DNA from: an uncultured Erysipelotrichaceae bacterium
GTDB taxonomy: Bacteria > Bacillota_I > Bacilli_A > RF39 > UBA660
Length of the DNA stretch: 8,758 nt
Direction of reading: 5' to 3'
Assembly (NCBI GenBank): GCA_902766545.1
Contig: CACXEC010000051.1
Location: forward strand, 1 to 8,758
In this document: positions 1-6,049 of the stretch, piece after piece
Layout: each line of letters opens with the position of its first letter
Numbering within the stretch: the first letter of the stretch is position 1
Translations under genes and position numbers: made by a program
The notes under the pieces: generated by a model
Told to the model about the DNA's origin: nothing
Seen by the model: only the letters and a program-made list of their open reading frames with translations
Databases searched by the model: none

Positions 1-111
1 AGTAGAATATACTTAGGAGTTCATTATCCATCTGATATATTAGGCGGTTGGTTAATTGGATTTATATTACTTAATATATTAAATGAAATAATTAAAAGGA
101 GAAAAATATGA
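1..111 (+). CDS. PAP2-family phosphatase, C-terminal end (5' truncated by window)
   Basis: Only the last 36 codons are present, open at the left edge and ending in TGA at 109-111. The fragment begins SRIYLGVHYPSDILGG, which is the third signature of the PAP2 (type 2 phosphatidic acid phosphatase) superfamily, SRxxxxxHxxxD. His8 and Asp12 of the fragment are the catalytic histidine and its acidic partner. A hydrophobic stretch and a basic tail (IIKRRKI) follow, as expected for the last membrane helix. Family members are membrane enzymes that dephosphorylate undecaprenyl diphosphate (BcrC-like), phosphatidylglycerophosphate or related lipid phosphates; the fragment cannot tell these apart. The stop codon overlaps the next gene's start (ATGA, 108-111), so the two are probably translationally coupled. 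The uppP gene just downstream favours an envelope-lipid role. Confidence 0.85.
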   Translation, partial: SRIYLGVHYPSDILGGWLIGFILLNILNEIIKRRKI

Positions 112-857
112 AAATATTAATAACAGGTGCGAGTAGCGGAATTGGCATGGATATGGCTAAATATTTAGATAAATTTGGTCACGAGCTTTATTTAGTTGCT
201 AAGAGTGAAAATAAATTAAAAGAATTGTGTAAAAAGCTTACAAATGCTAAATATTTTGTATGCGATTTAAAAAATGAAAAAAATATATATAAATTATATG
301 ATGAATTAAAAAATGAGAAAATTGATTTTTTAATTAATAATGCAGGTTTTGGATTATTTGGATTTTTTGATGAAACTTCTTTAGATAAAGAACTTGAAAT
401 GATCGATGTTAATATTAAATCTGTTCATATTTTAACTAAATTATTTTTGAAGGATATGATTCAAAGGGATAATGGAAGGATATTAAATGTGGCTTCTTCC
501 GCAGGTTTTTATGCAGGACCTTATTTAAATACTTATTATGCGACTAAGAATTATGTATTAAAACTTACGATGGCTTTATATGAAGAATTAAAGCAAAAGA
601 AAAGTAATGTAAAGGTAAGTGTATTATGTCCGGGGCCGGTTAATACTAATTTTAATAATGTAGCTGGTGGTTCTTTTAACGCAAAAGGATTATCTAGTGA
701 GTATGTAGCTAAATATGCGATTGATAAATCTTTTAAAAATAAACTTATTATTATTCCAGGTTTTAATATGAAAGTAGCGATATTCTTTTCTAGGTTCTTA
801 CCATATAAATTACAACTTAAAATAATATATAAAATTCAGCAAAATAAAAATAAATAA
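108..857 (+). CDS. Classical short-chain dehydrogenase/reductase (SDR, DltE/COG0300-like)
   Basis: This is a 249-residue NAD(P)-dependent oxidoreductase with the full classical SDR motif set. TGASSGIG at residues 6-13 binds the nucleotide, the NNAG motif is at 77-80, and Asn102 is in place. The catalytic triad is Ser130, Tyr143 and Lys147 (YYATK), and PGPVNT follows at 175-180. Length is normal for the family. The tail (about 218-249) is basic and amphipathic with an FLPYKL segment, as in COG0300/DltE-type SDRs, and may lie against the membrane; that is inference. The ATG at 108 is supported by AGGAG at 97-101 and by the conserved nucleotide-binding motif immediately after the start. It overlaps the PAP2 gene by 4 nt and lies 47 nt upstream of uppP. 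The substrate is unknown. The context suggests a lipid or envelope precursor, but SDR specificity cannot be read from these motifs. Confidence 0.92.
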   Translation: MKILITGASSGIGMDMAKYLDKFGHELYLVAKSENKLKELCKKLTNAKYFVCDLKNEKNIYKLYDELKNEKIDFLINNAGFGLFGFFDETSLDKELEMIDVNIKSVHILTKLFLKDMIQRDNGRILNVASSAGFYAGPYLNTYYATKNYVLKLTMALYEELKQKKSNVKVSVLCPGPVNTNFNNVAGGSFNAKGLSSEYVAKYAIDKSFKNKLIIIPGFNMKVAIFFSRFLPYKLQLKIIYKIQQNKNK

Positions 858-858
858 T

Positions 859-888
859 TTTACATATATTTATAATATATGATAAAAT
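859..888 (+). promoter_or_regulatory. Candidate sigma-A promoter for uppP (extended -10)
   Basis: TTTACA (859-864) is followed after 18 nt by TAAAAT (883-888), and a TG dinucleotide with one spacer base (880-882) gives the extended -10 form TGATAAAAT. The predicted start is about 7 nt downstream, close to the AAGGTGA ribosome site at 894-900, so the leader would be short. A nearby TATAAT at 871-876 has no -35 at a useful distance. In AT-rich DNA such matches arise often, so uppP may equally be read from upstream. Confidence 0.4.
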
Positions 889-904
889 TAGTCAAGGTGA
901 TAAA

Positions 905-1723
905 ATGTTTATATTAATAATAAAGACAATTATAATTGGTTTAATAGAAGGTATTACTGAGTGGCTTCCAATCAGTAGTACTGGTCATATGATACTTGCA
1001 AATGAATTTATAAAACTTAATGTATCTGATAAATTTTGGGAAATGTTTGAGGTTGTTATTCAGCTTGGAGCAATACTTGCAGTAGTAGTTTTGTATTTTA
1101 AGGCATTATTTCCTTGGGGATTTGGTAAAACTAAAGTTGAGACAAATAGTACTTTTAAATTATGGTTTAAAATTATAGTAGGATGTATTCCATGTGCTAT
1201 TATAGGTTTATTATTTGATGACTTTATAAATGATAAGTTTTATAATCCATGGACTGTTGCAATTATGTTAATTATTTATGGTGTATTATTTATTATCGTA
1301 GAAAATAATCATAAAAATAAAAAAAGTCGAGTAACTAATATAAATGATTTATCTTTTATAGATGCATTAAAGGTAGGTTTATTTCAAGTATTATCAATTA
1401 TTCCTGGAACAAGTAGAAGTGGAGCAACAATACTTGGCGGATTACTTATTGGTTTAGATCGTAAAGTAGCAGCTAATTTTACATTCTTTCTAGCAATTCC
1501 TGTAATGTTTGGGGCATCATTATTAAAAATTGTTAAATTTGGTTTGTCTTTTAGTGTAAGTGAGTTAGTAGTATTGCTAGTAGGAATGTTAACGGCATTT
1601 GTAGTGTCAATTATAGCAATTAAATTTTTACTTAAATATATTAAAAATAACGATTTTAAAGTATTTGGTTATTATCGTATTATTTTAGGTATTATTGTTT
1701 TATTATATTTTATTTTAAAGTAG
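905..1723 (+). CDS. uppP: Undecaprenyl-diphosphate phosphatase UppP (BacA family)
   Basis: This integral membrane enzyme converts undecaprenyl diphosphate to undecaprenyl phosphate, regenerating the lipid carrier for peptidoglycan and other wall polymers. Overproduction of the family gives bacitracin resistance. The 272-residue length is typical. Both family signatures are present. EGITEWLPISSTGH (residues 15-28) carries the acidic pair Glu15 and Glu19, the Ser-rich loop and His28. PGTSRSGAT (167-175) carries Arg171. Together they correspond to the two re-entrant loops that form the active site. The rest is hydrophobic, with segments around 1-14, 52-67, 86-104, 115-132, 155-166, 192-209, 220-244 and 256-271. 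The ATG at 905 follows AAGGTGA (894-900) at good spacing. It lies in an operon-like string after PAP2 and SDR genes, and the next gene follows after 14 nt. No key residue appears to be missing. Confidence 0.97.
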   Translation: MFILIIKTIIIGLIEGITEWLPISSTGHMILANEFIKLNVSDKFWEMFEVVIQLGAILAVVVLYFKALFPWGFGKTKVETNSTFKLWFKIIVGCIPCAIIGLLFDDFINDKFYNPWTVAIMLIIYGVLFIIVENNHKNKKSRVTNINDLSFIDALKVGLFQVLSIIPGTSRSGATILGGLLIGLDRKVAANFTFFLAIPVMFGASLLKIVKFGLSFSVSELVVLLVGMLTAFVVSIIAIKFLLKYIKNNDFKVFGYYRIILGIIVLLYFILK

Positions 1724-1737
1724 TGGTGTTGAAGTAA

Positions 1738-2511
1738 ATGAAAAAGAAAATATTTTTGGGATTAATATTAGTTTTGCTTTTTATTTTTGGTATATTAATA
1801 TATGACTTTAGTGATGAAATGGATAGTCTCTTAACCGGTCATAAGTGGTATTTAGAAGATAATAATGTATTATATGTTTTATCTTTAAAGAATAATAATT
1901 TTTCTTATGTAAAGGAAAATGGTGATACTTTATCAGAATATAACACCTGTAAAACATATCATTACAATAGTAATGTTAGTATGTTAAAATTAAGGTGCAA
2001 TAATGAAACTAAAAAAATGTATATATCGTCATATGATGATAAAAAACTAGTATTGAATGAAGATGGAGAAGAAAAAGTTTTTTATTCAAGTAAAGAATTA
2101 GCTTTAATAGAAGAATTTAAGTCAAATAATCATTTAACTGATAAAGAATATAATAAATTAATTAGTATTAACTTTAACGATGGTTTAATTATTGACTATA
2201 AAAAATTTAATGAATTATATAAAAATAAAAAGCTTTTTTATCTTGGAATTATAACTAATAATGTCAATTATGAAAATGTTTATAATTATCAAGTTTTAAA
2301 CAATTTAATTAGTAATAGTACAAAAAAGATATATTTAATTAATATTGATAAATTAAATAATGAAGAGTTAACTAAAATAAATAGATTAATTAATATAGAT
2401 AATGGTGAAGAAAACCTAAATATTTATGAGATTAAAAATAAAAAAATAAAGTGTAAACTCACTATTAATGCAATAAATAAAAGTGATATAAATAAATATA
2501 CAAATATATAA
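1738..2511 (+). CDS. Membrane-anchored protein with cysteine-less thioredoxin-like C-terminal region
   Basis: I do not recognise a named family. The 257-residue protein starts MKKK followed by a strongly hydrophobic segment (residues 5-22), an uncleaved signal anchor with the rest predicted outside the membrane. Residues about 30-118 are strand-rich with a GHKWYL motif and two cysteines, Cys71 and Cys87, spaced as a possible disulfide. Residues about 153-245 read like a thioredoxin fold: KKLFYLGII as the strand before the active site, a helix, IYLINIDKL as the next strand, then a strand and an NKKI turn. The place where CxxC is expected reads TNNVNYEN and has no cysteine, so a redox role is unlikely if the fold is right. 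The start is 14 nt after uppP with only a weak GTGGTG ribosome site (1723-1728), suggesting read-through translation. The terminator directly after makes it the last gene of the operon. The fold assignment is by eye and tentative. Confidence 0.75.
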   Translation: MKKKIFLGLILVLLFIFGILIYDFSDEMDSLLTGHKWYLEDNNVLYVLSLKNNNFSYVKENGDTLSEYNTCKTYHYNSNVSMLKLRCNNETKKMYISSYDDKKLVLNEDGEEKVFYSSKELALIEEFKSNNHLTDKEYNKLISINFNDGLIIDYKKFNELYKNKKLFYLGIITNNVNYENVYNYQVLNNLISNSTKKIYLINIDKLNNEELTKINRLINIDNGEENLNIYEIKNKKIKCKLTINAINKSDINKYTNI

Positions 2512-2541
2512 AAAGAATATTTACAAAAATATTCTTTTTTT
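2511..2541 (+). terminator. Intrinsic terminator closing the PAP2-SDR-uppP operon
   Basis: A perfect 12-bp stem, AAAAGAATATTT (2511-2522) paired with AAATATTCTTTT (2527-2538), has a 4-nt ACAA loop and is followed by more T. The hairpin starts on the last base of the stop codon at 2509-2511. The stem is almost all A-U, and the A tract on its 5' side means it could also act on the other strand, although no gene lies opposite. Confidence 0.88.
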
Positions 2542-2551
2542 ATGATATACT
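2520..2551 (+). promoter_or_regulatory. Extended -10 promoter for the surface protein gene
   Basis: TGATATACT (2543-2551) is an extended -10 element (TGn plus TATACT) placed just after the terminator. The only -35-like hexamer, TTTACA (2520-2525), lies within the terminator stem and loop at a long 20-nt spacing. The promoter therefore probably leans on the extended -10. The predicted start is near 2558, leaving a short leader with AAGGT (2566-2570) before the GTG start at 2577. Confidence 0.5.
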
Positions 2552-2576
2552 TTAAATTAGAATAGAAGGTATTTGT

Positions 2577-4118
2577 GTGAAATACAATAAAAAAGAAGTA
2601 TGGATAATACTTGGGGTATCTTTGTTTATTATACTTGGAATGATTATACTTTTCTTATTTAGTAAAAAAACATATACTGTAAGATTTAATACAAATGGTG
2701 GAAAAGAAATAAAAAGTATCAAAGTATCTAAGGGAAAAGAAATAGGTACGCTTCCAATTGCAGAAAAAGATGGGTATAGTTTTTTATACTGGAAAAGTGG
2801 AGACTTAATTATAGATGAAAATTATAAAGTTGATAAGAGCCTAAAGCTAGATGCAATTTTTGAATTAAAGATTACTGAGGAAAAAATATATAAAATAACA
2901 TTTGATACAGGTGATGGTAGTGAAATACCTTCGCAAGAAGTAAAAGAAAATGAAAAAATAAAATATCCAGGGGAGCCTATAAAAGACGGATATAAATTTA
3001 AAATGTGGACTATAAATGAAGAGGCAATAGACTTTAGTAAACCAGTAACAGGTGATTTAAATTTAAAAGCCGAATATGAAAAAGTTACGACAACTAAAAA
3101 AATTGTTACAACTAAAAAGATAACAACTACGAGAAAAATTACTACTACAACAAAAAAGGTAAATATTGCGTGTATGTATGATAGAGAGTTATCGTCTGGC
3201 GCAGAATATGTATATGGCGATTATACGTATATTTATAAACAAGAAATCGTTGATGATGTATATTTAAATAATAGTGTTAGTTATAAAAATATTAATTCTG
3301 ATGGCTGGTGGGCGATATCAACTGAGAGTTTAAAGGCATTAAGAAGTATTAATAGTTATAATGGACCAAGTTATATAACAAGTACTAGTCCTATAACAAG
3401 TATTTTGTGTAAAACGATAAGTGGAAAACCAATTGTATCTATTAGATATATGTTTGCTTATTCAAATGCTAATAGTATAGATTTATCATCATTTAATACG
3501 TCTAATGTAATAGATATGTCTTATATGTTTTATAAAAATAAAACATCAGATTTAAATCTTAAGTCGTTTAATACTTCTAGAGTTGTTAATATGTCTCATA
3601 TGTTTTTATATAGTAAAGCATCTTCACTTGATTTATCATCATTTAATACGTCAAGTGTTACAGATATGAAAGAAATGTTTAAAAACTCTGAAGCTTCTAC
3701 TGTTAATCTAAAATCATTTAATACTTCTAAGGTAACCAATATGTCATTAATGTTTGCAAATACATCTAGTCAAAATCTTGACTTAAAATCATTTAATACG
3801 TCTAATGTTCAAGATATGTCAGGAATGTTTATTTCTTCATCTGCTAAAAAAATAGATTTATCAAATTTTAATACATCTAAAGTTACTAAAATGGATTTAA
3901 TGTTTAGTGACAGTAAAACTGATATTTTAGATTTAAGCACGTTTGACACATCTAATGTAGAAAGTATGAAACATATGTTTTTGAATGCTAAAGCAACTAC
4001 TGGGTATGCTAGAAGCAAGATAGATGCTACTCGTTTGAATAATGCTTCCTGGTCTTTATCAAATGGTAAATGTCCAGAAAATAGTCTTCCTAGTACTTTA
4101 ACTTTTGTAGTTAAATAA
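2577..4118 (+). CDS. Surface protein: N-terminal anchor, two InlB B-repeats, Thr stalk, BspA-like (DUF285) repeats
   Basis: This 513-residue protein is predicted to be displayed outside the cell. A short basic start is followed by a transmembrane segment at about 9-29 with no signal-peptidase-like site, so an uncleaved N-terminal anchor is likely. Two InlB B-repeat (Listeria-Bacteroides) domains follow at about 33-96 and 104-168, each with FNTNGG or FDTGDG and a GY-F--W core. Next is a Thr/Lys stalk (171-194), then a linking domain with Cys199, Cys278 and GWW (243-245). Residues 286-475 are BspA-like DUF285 repeats with the FNTSxVxxMxxMF signature. The tail has Cys498 and no LPxTG or other sorting signal. 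BspA-type repeats occur in bacterial adhesins and in mycoplasma and trichomonad surface proteins; binding to host or other cells is inference. The GTG start is supported by AAGGT six bases upstream. The gene has its own promoter and terminator. Confidence 0.92.
   Translation: MKYNKKEVWIILGVSLFIILGMIILFLFSKKTYTVRFNTNGGKEIKSIKVSKGKEIGTLPIAEKDGYSFLYWKSGDLIIDENYKVDKSLKLDAIFELKITEEKIYKITFDTGDGSEIPSQEVKENEKIKYPGEPIKDGYKFKMWTINEEAIDFSKPVTGDLNLKAEYEKVTTTKKIVTTKKITTTRKITTTTKKVNIACMYDRELSSGAEYVYGDYTYIYKQEIVDDVYLNNSVSYKNINSDGWWAISTESLKALRSINSYNGPSYITSTSPITSILCKTISGKPIVSIRYMFAYSNANSIDLSSFNTSNVIDMSYMFYKNKTSDLNLKSFNTSRVVNMSHMFLYSKASSLDLSSFNTSSVTDMKEMFKNSEASTVNLKSFNTSKVTNMSLMFANTSSQNLDLKSFNTSNVQDMSGMFISSSAKKIDLSNFNTSKVTKMDLMFSDSKTDILDLSTFDTSNVESMKHMFLNAKATTGYARSKIDATRLNNASWSLSNGKCPENSLPSTLTFVVK
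3087..3158 (+). repeat. Thr/Lys-rich stalk repeat within the surface protein
   Basis: Residues 171-194 consist of about four imperfect copies of a TTxKKI-like unit of 6-7 residues with alternating ACA, ACT and ACG threonine codons. Such low-complexity threonine stretches usually act as extended spacers, often glycosylated, that lift a binding domain through the cell wall. Here it separates the InlB repeats from the BspA repeats. Confidence 0.8.
3477..4001 (+). repeat. Seven tandem 75-bp units encoding 25-residue BspA-like repeats
   Basis: The motif FNTS (FDTS in the last unit) recurs at residues 306, 331, 356, 381, 406, 431 and 456, exactly 25 residues apart. The MF pair recurs at 317, 342, 367, 392, 417, 442 and 467, with an extra degenerate copy at 292 just before the array. 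No unit carries an insertion or deletion. At the DNA level units 1 and 3 share an identical 23-nt run (3480-3502 and 3630-3652), 150 nt apart. The family is predicted to fold as a leucine-rich-repeat-like solenoid. Confidence 0.93.
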
Positions 4119-4142
4119 GACTGGAATTATCTAGTCTTTTTT
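4117..4142 (+). terminator. Intrinsic terminator after the surface protein gene
   Basis: AAGACTGGA (4117-4125) pairs with TCTAGTCTT (4130-4138) around an ATTA loop. This gives nine pairs including one G-U, and a run of six T (4137-4142) follows. The stem begins within the stop codon (4116-4118). Confidence 0.85.
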
Positions 4143-4150
4143 GGTAGTAT
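4142..4150 (+). promoter_or_regulatory. Weak candidate extended -10 promoter for the SDR-PF06838-COG2426 operon
   Basis: TGGTAGTAT (4142-4150) fits TGn plus a degenerate -10 hexamer directly after the terminator's T run, and I see no -35 at 16-18 nt. Transcription would start around 4157, leaving only about 14 nt before the ATG at 4171. Some promoter is needed here because the upstream unit ends in a terminator, but terminator read-through is an alternative source. Confidence 0.28.
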
Positions 4151-4157
4151 ATTTTAT

Positions 4158-4164
4158 GGAAGTG
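4158..4164 (+). promoter_or_regulatory. Ribosome binding site fixing the second SDR start at 4171
   Basis: GGAAGTG lies six bases before ATG 4171. The frame is open further upstream to a TTG at 4141, but that codon sits in the terminator T run without a ribosome site. Starting there would also add ten residues ahead of the conserved nucleotide-binding motif. Confidence 0.7.
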
Positions 4165-4170
4165 ATACGT

Positions 4171-4845
4171 ATGAATGTATTAGTTACTGGTTCATCTAGA
4201 GGACTTGGCATGGAAATAATAAAAGTATTTGCTAATCATGGAATAGATGTAATTATTAATTATAATAAAAGTGAAAAAAAAGCATATGAATTGGAAAATG
4301 AATTAAATAGCAAAGTAAATGTTAAAGTAATTAAATGTGATATATCTAATGAGGATGAAGTTAGAGATATGTTTAAAGAAATTGATCATTTAGATTTTTT
4401 AATTAATAATGCAGCTATTGCTAGTGATAAAGATCCTTTAGAAAAAAGTGCTATGGAGTTTAATCGAATATTGCATACTAATTTAACAGGTACTTTTTTA
4501 GTTACGAAATATGCGATAGAAAAAATGAATAATGGATCCATTGTCAACATATCATCAACCAATGCAATAGATACTTATTATCCTGAAAGTATTGATTATG
4601 ATGCATCTAAAGCGGGTGTTATATCTTTAACTCATAATTTTGCTAAATATCTGACGGATATTAGAGTTAACTGTATATGCCCAGATTGGATAGATACAGA
4701 AATGAATAAAGAGATGGCTGAGGATTATCGTAAAAAGATTAATTTTATTAAGGCAGAAGATTTAGCTAAACTTGTATATAGAGTGGCTATGGATAAAAAT
4801 ATAAATGATCAAATTATAAAAGTGGGTGATAATAGTGTTAAATAA
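4171..4845 (+). CDS. FabG-like short-chain dehydrogenase/reductase
   Basis: This 224-residue classical SDR resembles 3-oxoacyl-ACP reductases and other FabG-type enzymes. Visible elements are TGSSRGLG (residues 6-13), the INYNKS segment after the second strand (29-34) typical of FabG-like cofactor sites, CDIS (56-59), NNAA (79-82) and Asn104. The active site is NISS (126-129) with Ser129 the likely catalytic serine, then Tyr143 and Lys147 (YDASK). The motif after the active site is CPDWIDTEM (170-178) where PGWIxTxM is usual, so Asp172 replaces a conserved glycine. At 224 residues it is somewhat shorter than typical FabG (about 245), mainly in the substrate-loop region. Its 3' end overlaps the next gene by 11 nt, indicating co-translation with a PLP enzyme. 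A role in fatty acid synthesis is not supported by the neighbours; the substrate is unknown. Confidence 0.92.
   Translation: MNVLVTGSSRGLGMEIIKVFANHGIDVIINYNKSEKKAYELENELNSKVNVKVIKCDISNEDEVRDMFKEIDHLDFLINNAAIASDKDPLEKSAMEFNRILHTNLTGTFLVTKYAIEKMNNGSIVNISSTNAIDTYYPESIDYDASKAGVISLTHNFAKYLTDIRVNCICPDWIDTEMNKEMAEDYRKKINFIKAEDLAKLVYRVAMDKNINDQIIKVGDNSVK
4824..4830 (+). promoter_or_regulatory. Ribosome binding site deciding the PF06838 gene start
   Basis: GGGTGAT, a good match to the anti-Shine-Dalgarno, lies inside the end of the SDR gene with its GGTG core six bases before GTG 4835. The longer reading from GTG 4826 would start inside this site, so 4835 is preferred. Confidence 0.7.
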
Positions 4846-6049
4846 AGCTATAGAAGTAGAAAATGAATTAAAAGATAAATTTAAGGAAATAGATCAAGTA
4901 GTTTATATTAATAGTGAAAAAGTATTAAGCGCTTTTCATAAAGAATTAGTTCAAGCTAGTGATTTTAATGGAACAACTGGTTATGGGTATGGAGATATAG
5001 GAAGAGATAAACTAGAAAAAATTTATGCGGATATATTTCACTGTGAAAGGGCTTTAGTGCGTGCTCAATTTGTTAGTGGGACTCACGCTTTAACTGTGGG
5101 ATTTTTTGGAATATTAAGACCAGGTGATACACTACTTTCAATTACTGGGCTCCCATATGATACTTTACATAAAGTAATTGGTATTGTTCCAAATGAAAGC
5201 TCATTAATTAGTTTTGGAATTAATTATAAATATATTGATTTAGTAGATAATGATTTTGATTATGATAAAATATCTAAAAGTTTAGAAAATGTAAGAGTCA
5301 TTCATATTCAAAGATCAATTGGCTATAGTGATAGAGAAACTTTAAGTATTGAAAAGATAGAAAAAGTTATTAGATTTATAAAAGAAATTAATAAAGAAAT
5401 AATTGTTTTTGTAGATAACTGTTACTGTGAGTTTTGCACAGAACTAGAACCTACTGATGTGGGAGCTGATCTTGTAATTGGTTCCCTAATTAAGAATTTA
5501 GGAGCTGGTATAGCTAATAATGGGGCTTATATTGTAGGAAAAGAAAGATTAGTTGAATTATGTGCAGAGAGGCTTACTAGTCCTGGTCTTGGTAGTGAAG
5601 TTGGTTCATCTTTATCACAAAATCGTAATTTTTATGAAGGATTATACTTAGCTCCTAGAGTAGTGGGAAATGCTTTAAAAGTAAAATTATTTACTAGTTT
5701 ATTGTGTAAAAAGTTAGGCTTTAATGTAATTAATGAAAATACTAATGATATAGTTTTAGGAATAGTTTTTAATAATGAAAACAAGTTAATTAATTATGTT
5801 AAAGCTATTCAAGAGGCGAGTGCTATTGATGCTCATTTTTCACCGGTGCCATCTGATATGCCTGGTTATGATAGTCAAATTATAATGGCTAGTGGGTCTT
5901 TTACAGATGGTTCAAGCATAGAATTATCATGTGATGCTCCAATTCGCGAACCATTTATTGCGTATCAGCAAGGATCACTTACTTATGAATATGGTAAAAT
6001 GGGAGTAATAAAAGCACTAGAAAAAGTATGTGAGGATTTTAATGAGTAA
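4835..6049 (+). CDS. PLP-dependent 'methionine gamma-lyase / aluminium resistance' family protein (PF06838, YnbB-like)
   Basis: This 404-residue fold-type I PLP enzyme belongs to the family of Bacillus subtilis YnbB, annotated as aluminium resistance protein or methionine gamma-lyase-like; the true reaction is, to my knowledge, not established. Family hallmarks are GYGYGDIGRDKLE (49-61), SGTHAL (81-86), which would bind the cofactor phosphate, VDNCYCEF (193-200) with Asp194 predicted to contact the pyridine nitrogen, and GSLIKN (216-221) with Lys220 as the likely Schiff-base lysine. Around that lysine the usual proline-glycine pattern reads KNLGAG, a mild departure. The C-terminal part contains HFSPVPSDMPGY (334-345) and an AP-REP motif, as in relatives. 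GTG 4835 is chosen because of the ribosome site at 4824-4830. It overlaps the SDR by 11 nt and the next gene by 8 nt. The family assignment is confident; the substrate is not. Confidence 0.93.
   Translation: MLNKAIEVENELKDKFKEIDQVVYINSEKVLSAFHKELVQASDFNGTTGYGYGDIGRDKLEKIYADIFHCERALVRAQFVSGTHALTVGFFGILRPGDTLLSITGLPYDTLHKVIGIVPNESSLISFGINYKYIDLVDNDFDYDKISKSLENVRVIHIQRSIGYSDRETLSIEKIEKVIRFIKEINKEIIVFVDNCYCEFCTELEPTDVGADLVIGSLIKNLGAGIANNGAYIVGKERLVELCAERLTSPGLGSEVGSSLSQNRNFYEGLYLAPRVVGNALKVKLFTSLLCKKLGFNVINENTNDIVLGIVFNNENKLINYVKAIQEASAIDAHFSPVPSDMPGYDSQIIMASGSFTDGSSIELSCDAPIREPFIAYQQGSLTYEYGKMGVIKALEKVCEDFNE

Noticed and set aside
108..857. dlt operon gene dltE assignment for the first SDR
   Set aside because: Similarity is only at the COG0300 level, and no dltABCD genes are nearby.
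871..876. Perfect TATAAT as the uppP promoter -10
   Set aside because: No -35 hexamer lies 16-19 nt upstream. The TGATAAAAT element a few bases further down fits TTTACA better.
3477..4001. Regularly spaced repeat considered as a CRISPR array
   Set aside because: The repeats are coding, contiguous, diverged and in phase with a single long reading frame. There are no spacers and no cas genes.
3809..4018. 69-codon open frame on the minus strand
   Set aside because: It lies fully inside the BspA repeat array of the surface protein, has no ribosome site or recognisable protein features, and is explained by the repeat's codon pattern.
4141..4170. Ten-residue N-terminal extension of the second SDR from a TTG at 4141
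   Set aside because: The TTG is in the terminator T run without a ribosome site, whereas ATG 4171 has GGAAGTG upstream and starts right at the SDR nucleotide-binding motif.
6030..6041. GTG start at 6030 for the COG2426 protein
   Set aside because: It overlaps the GAGGAT ribosome site that serves ATG 6042.
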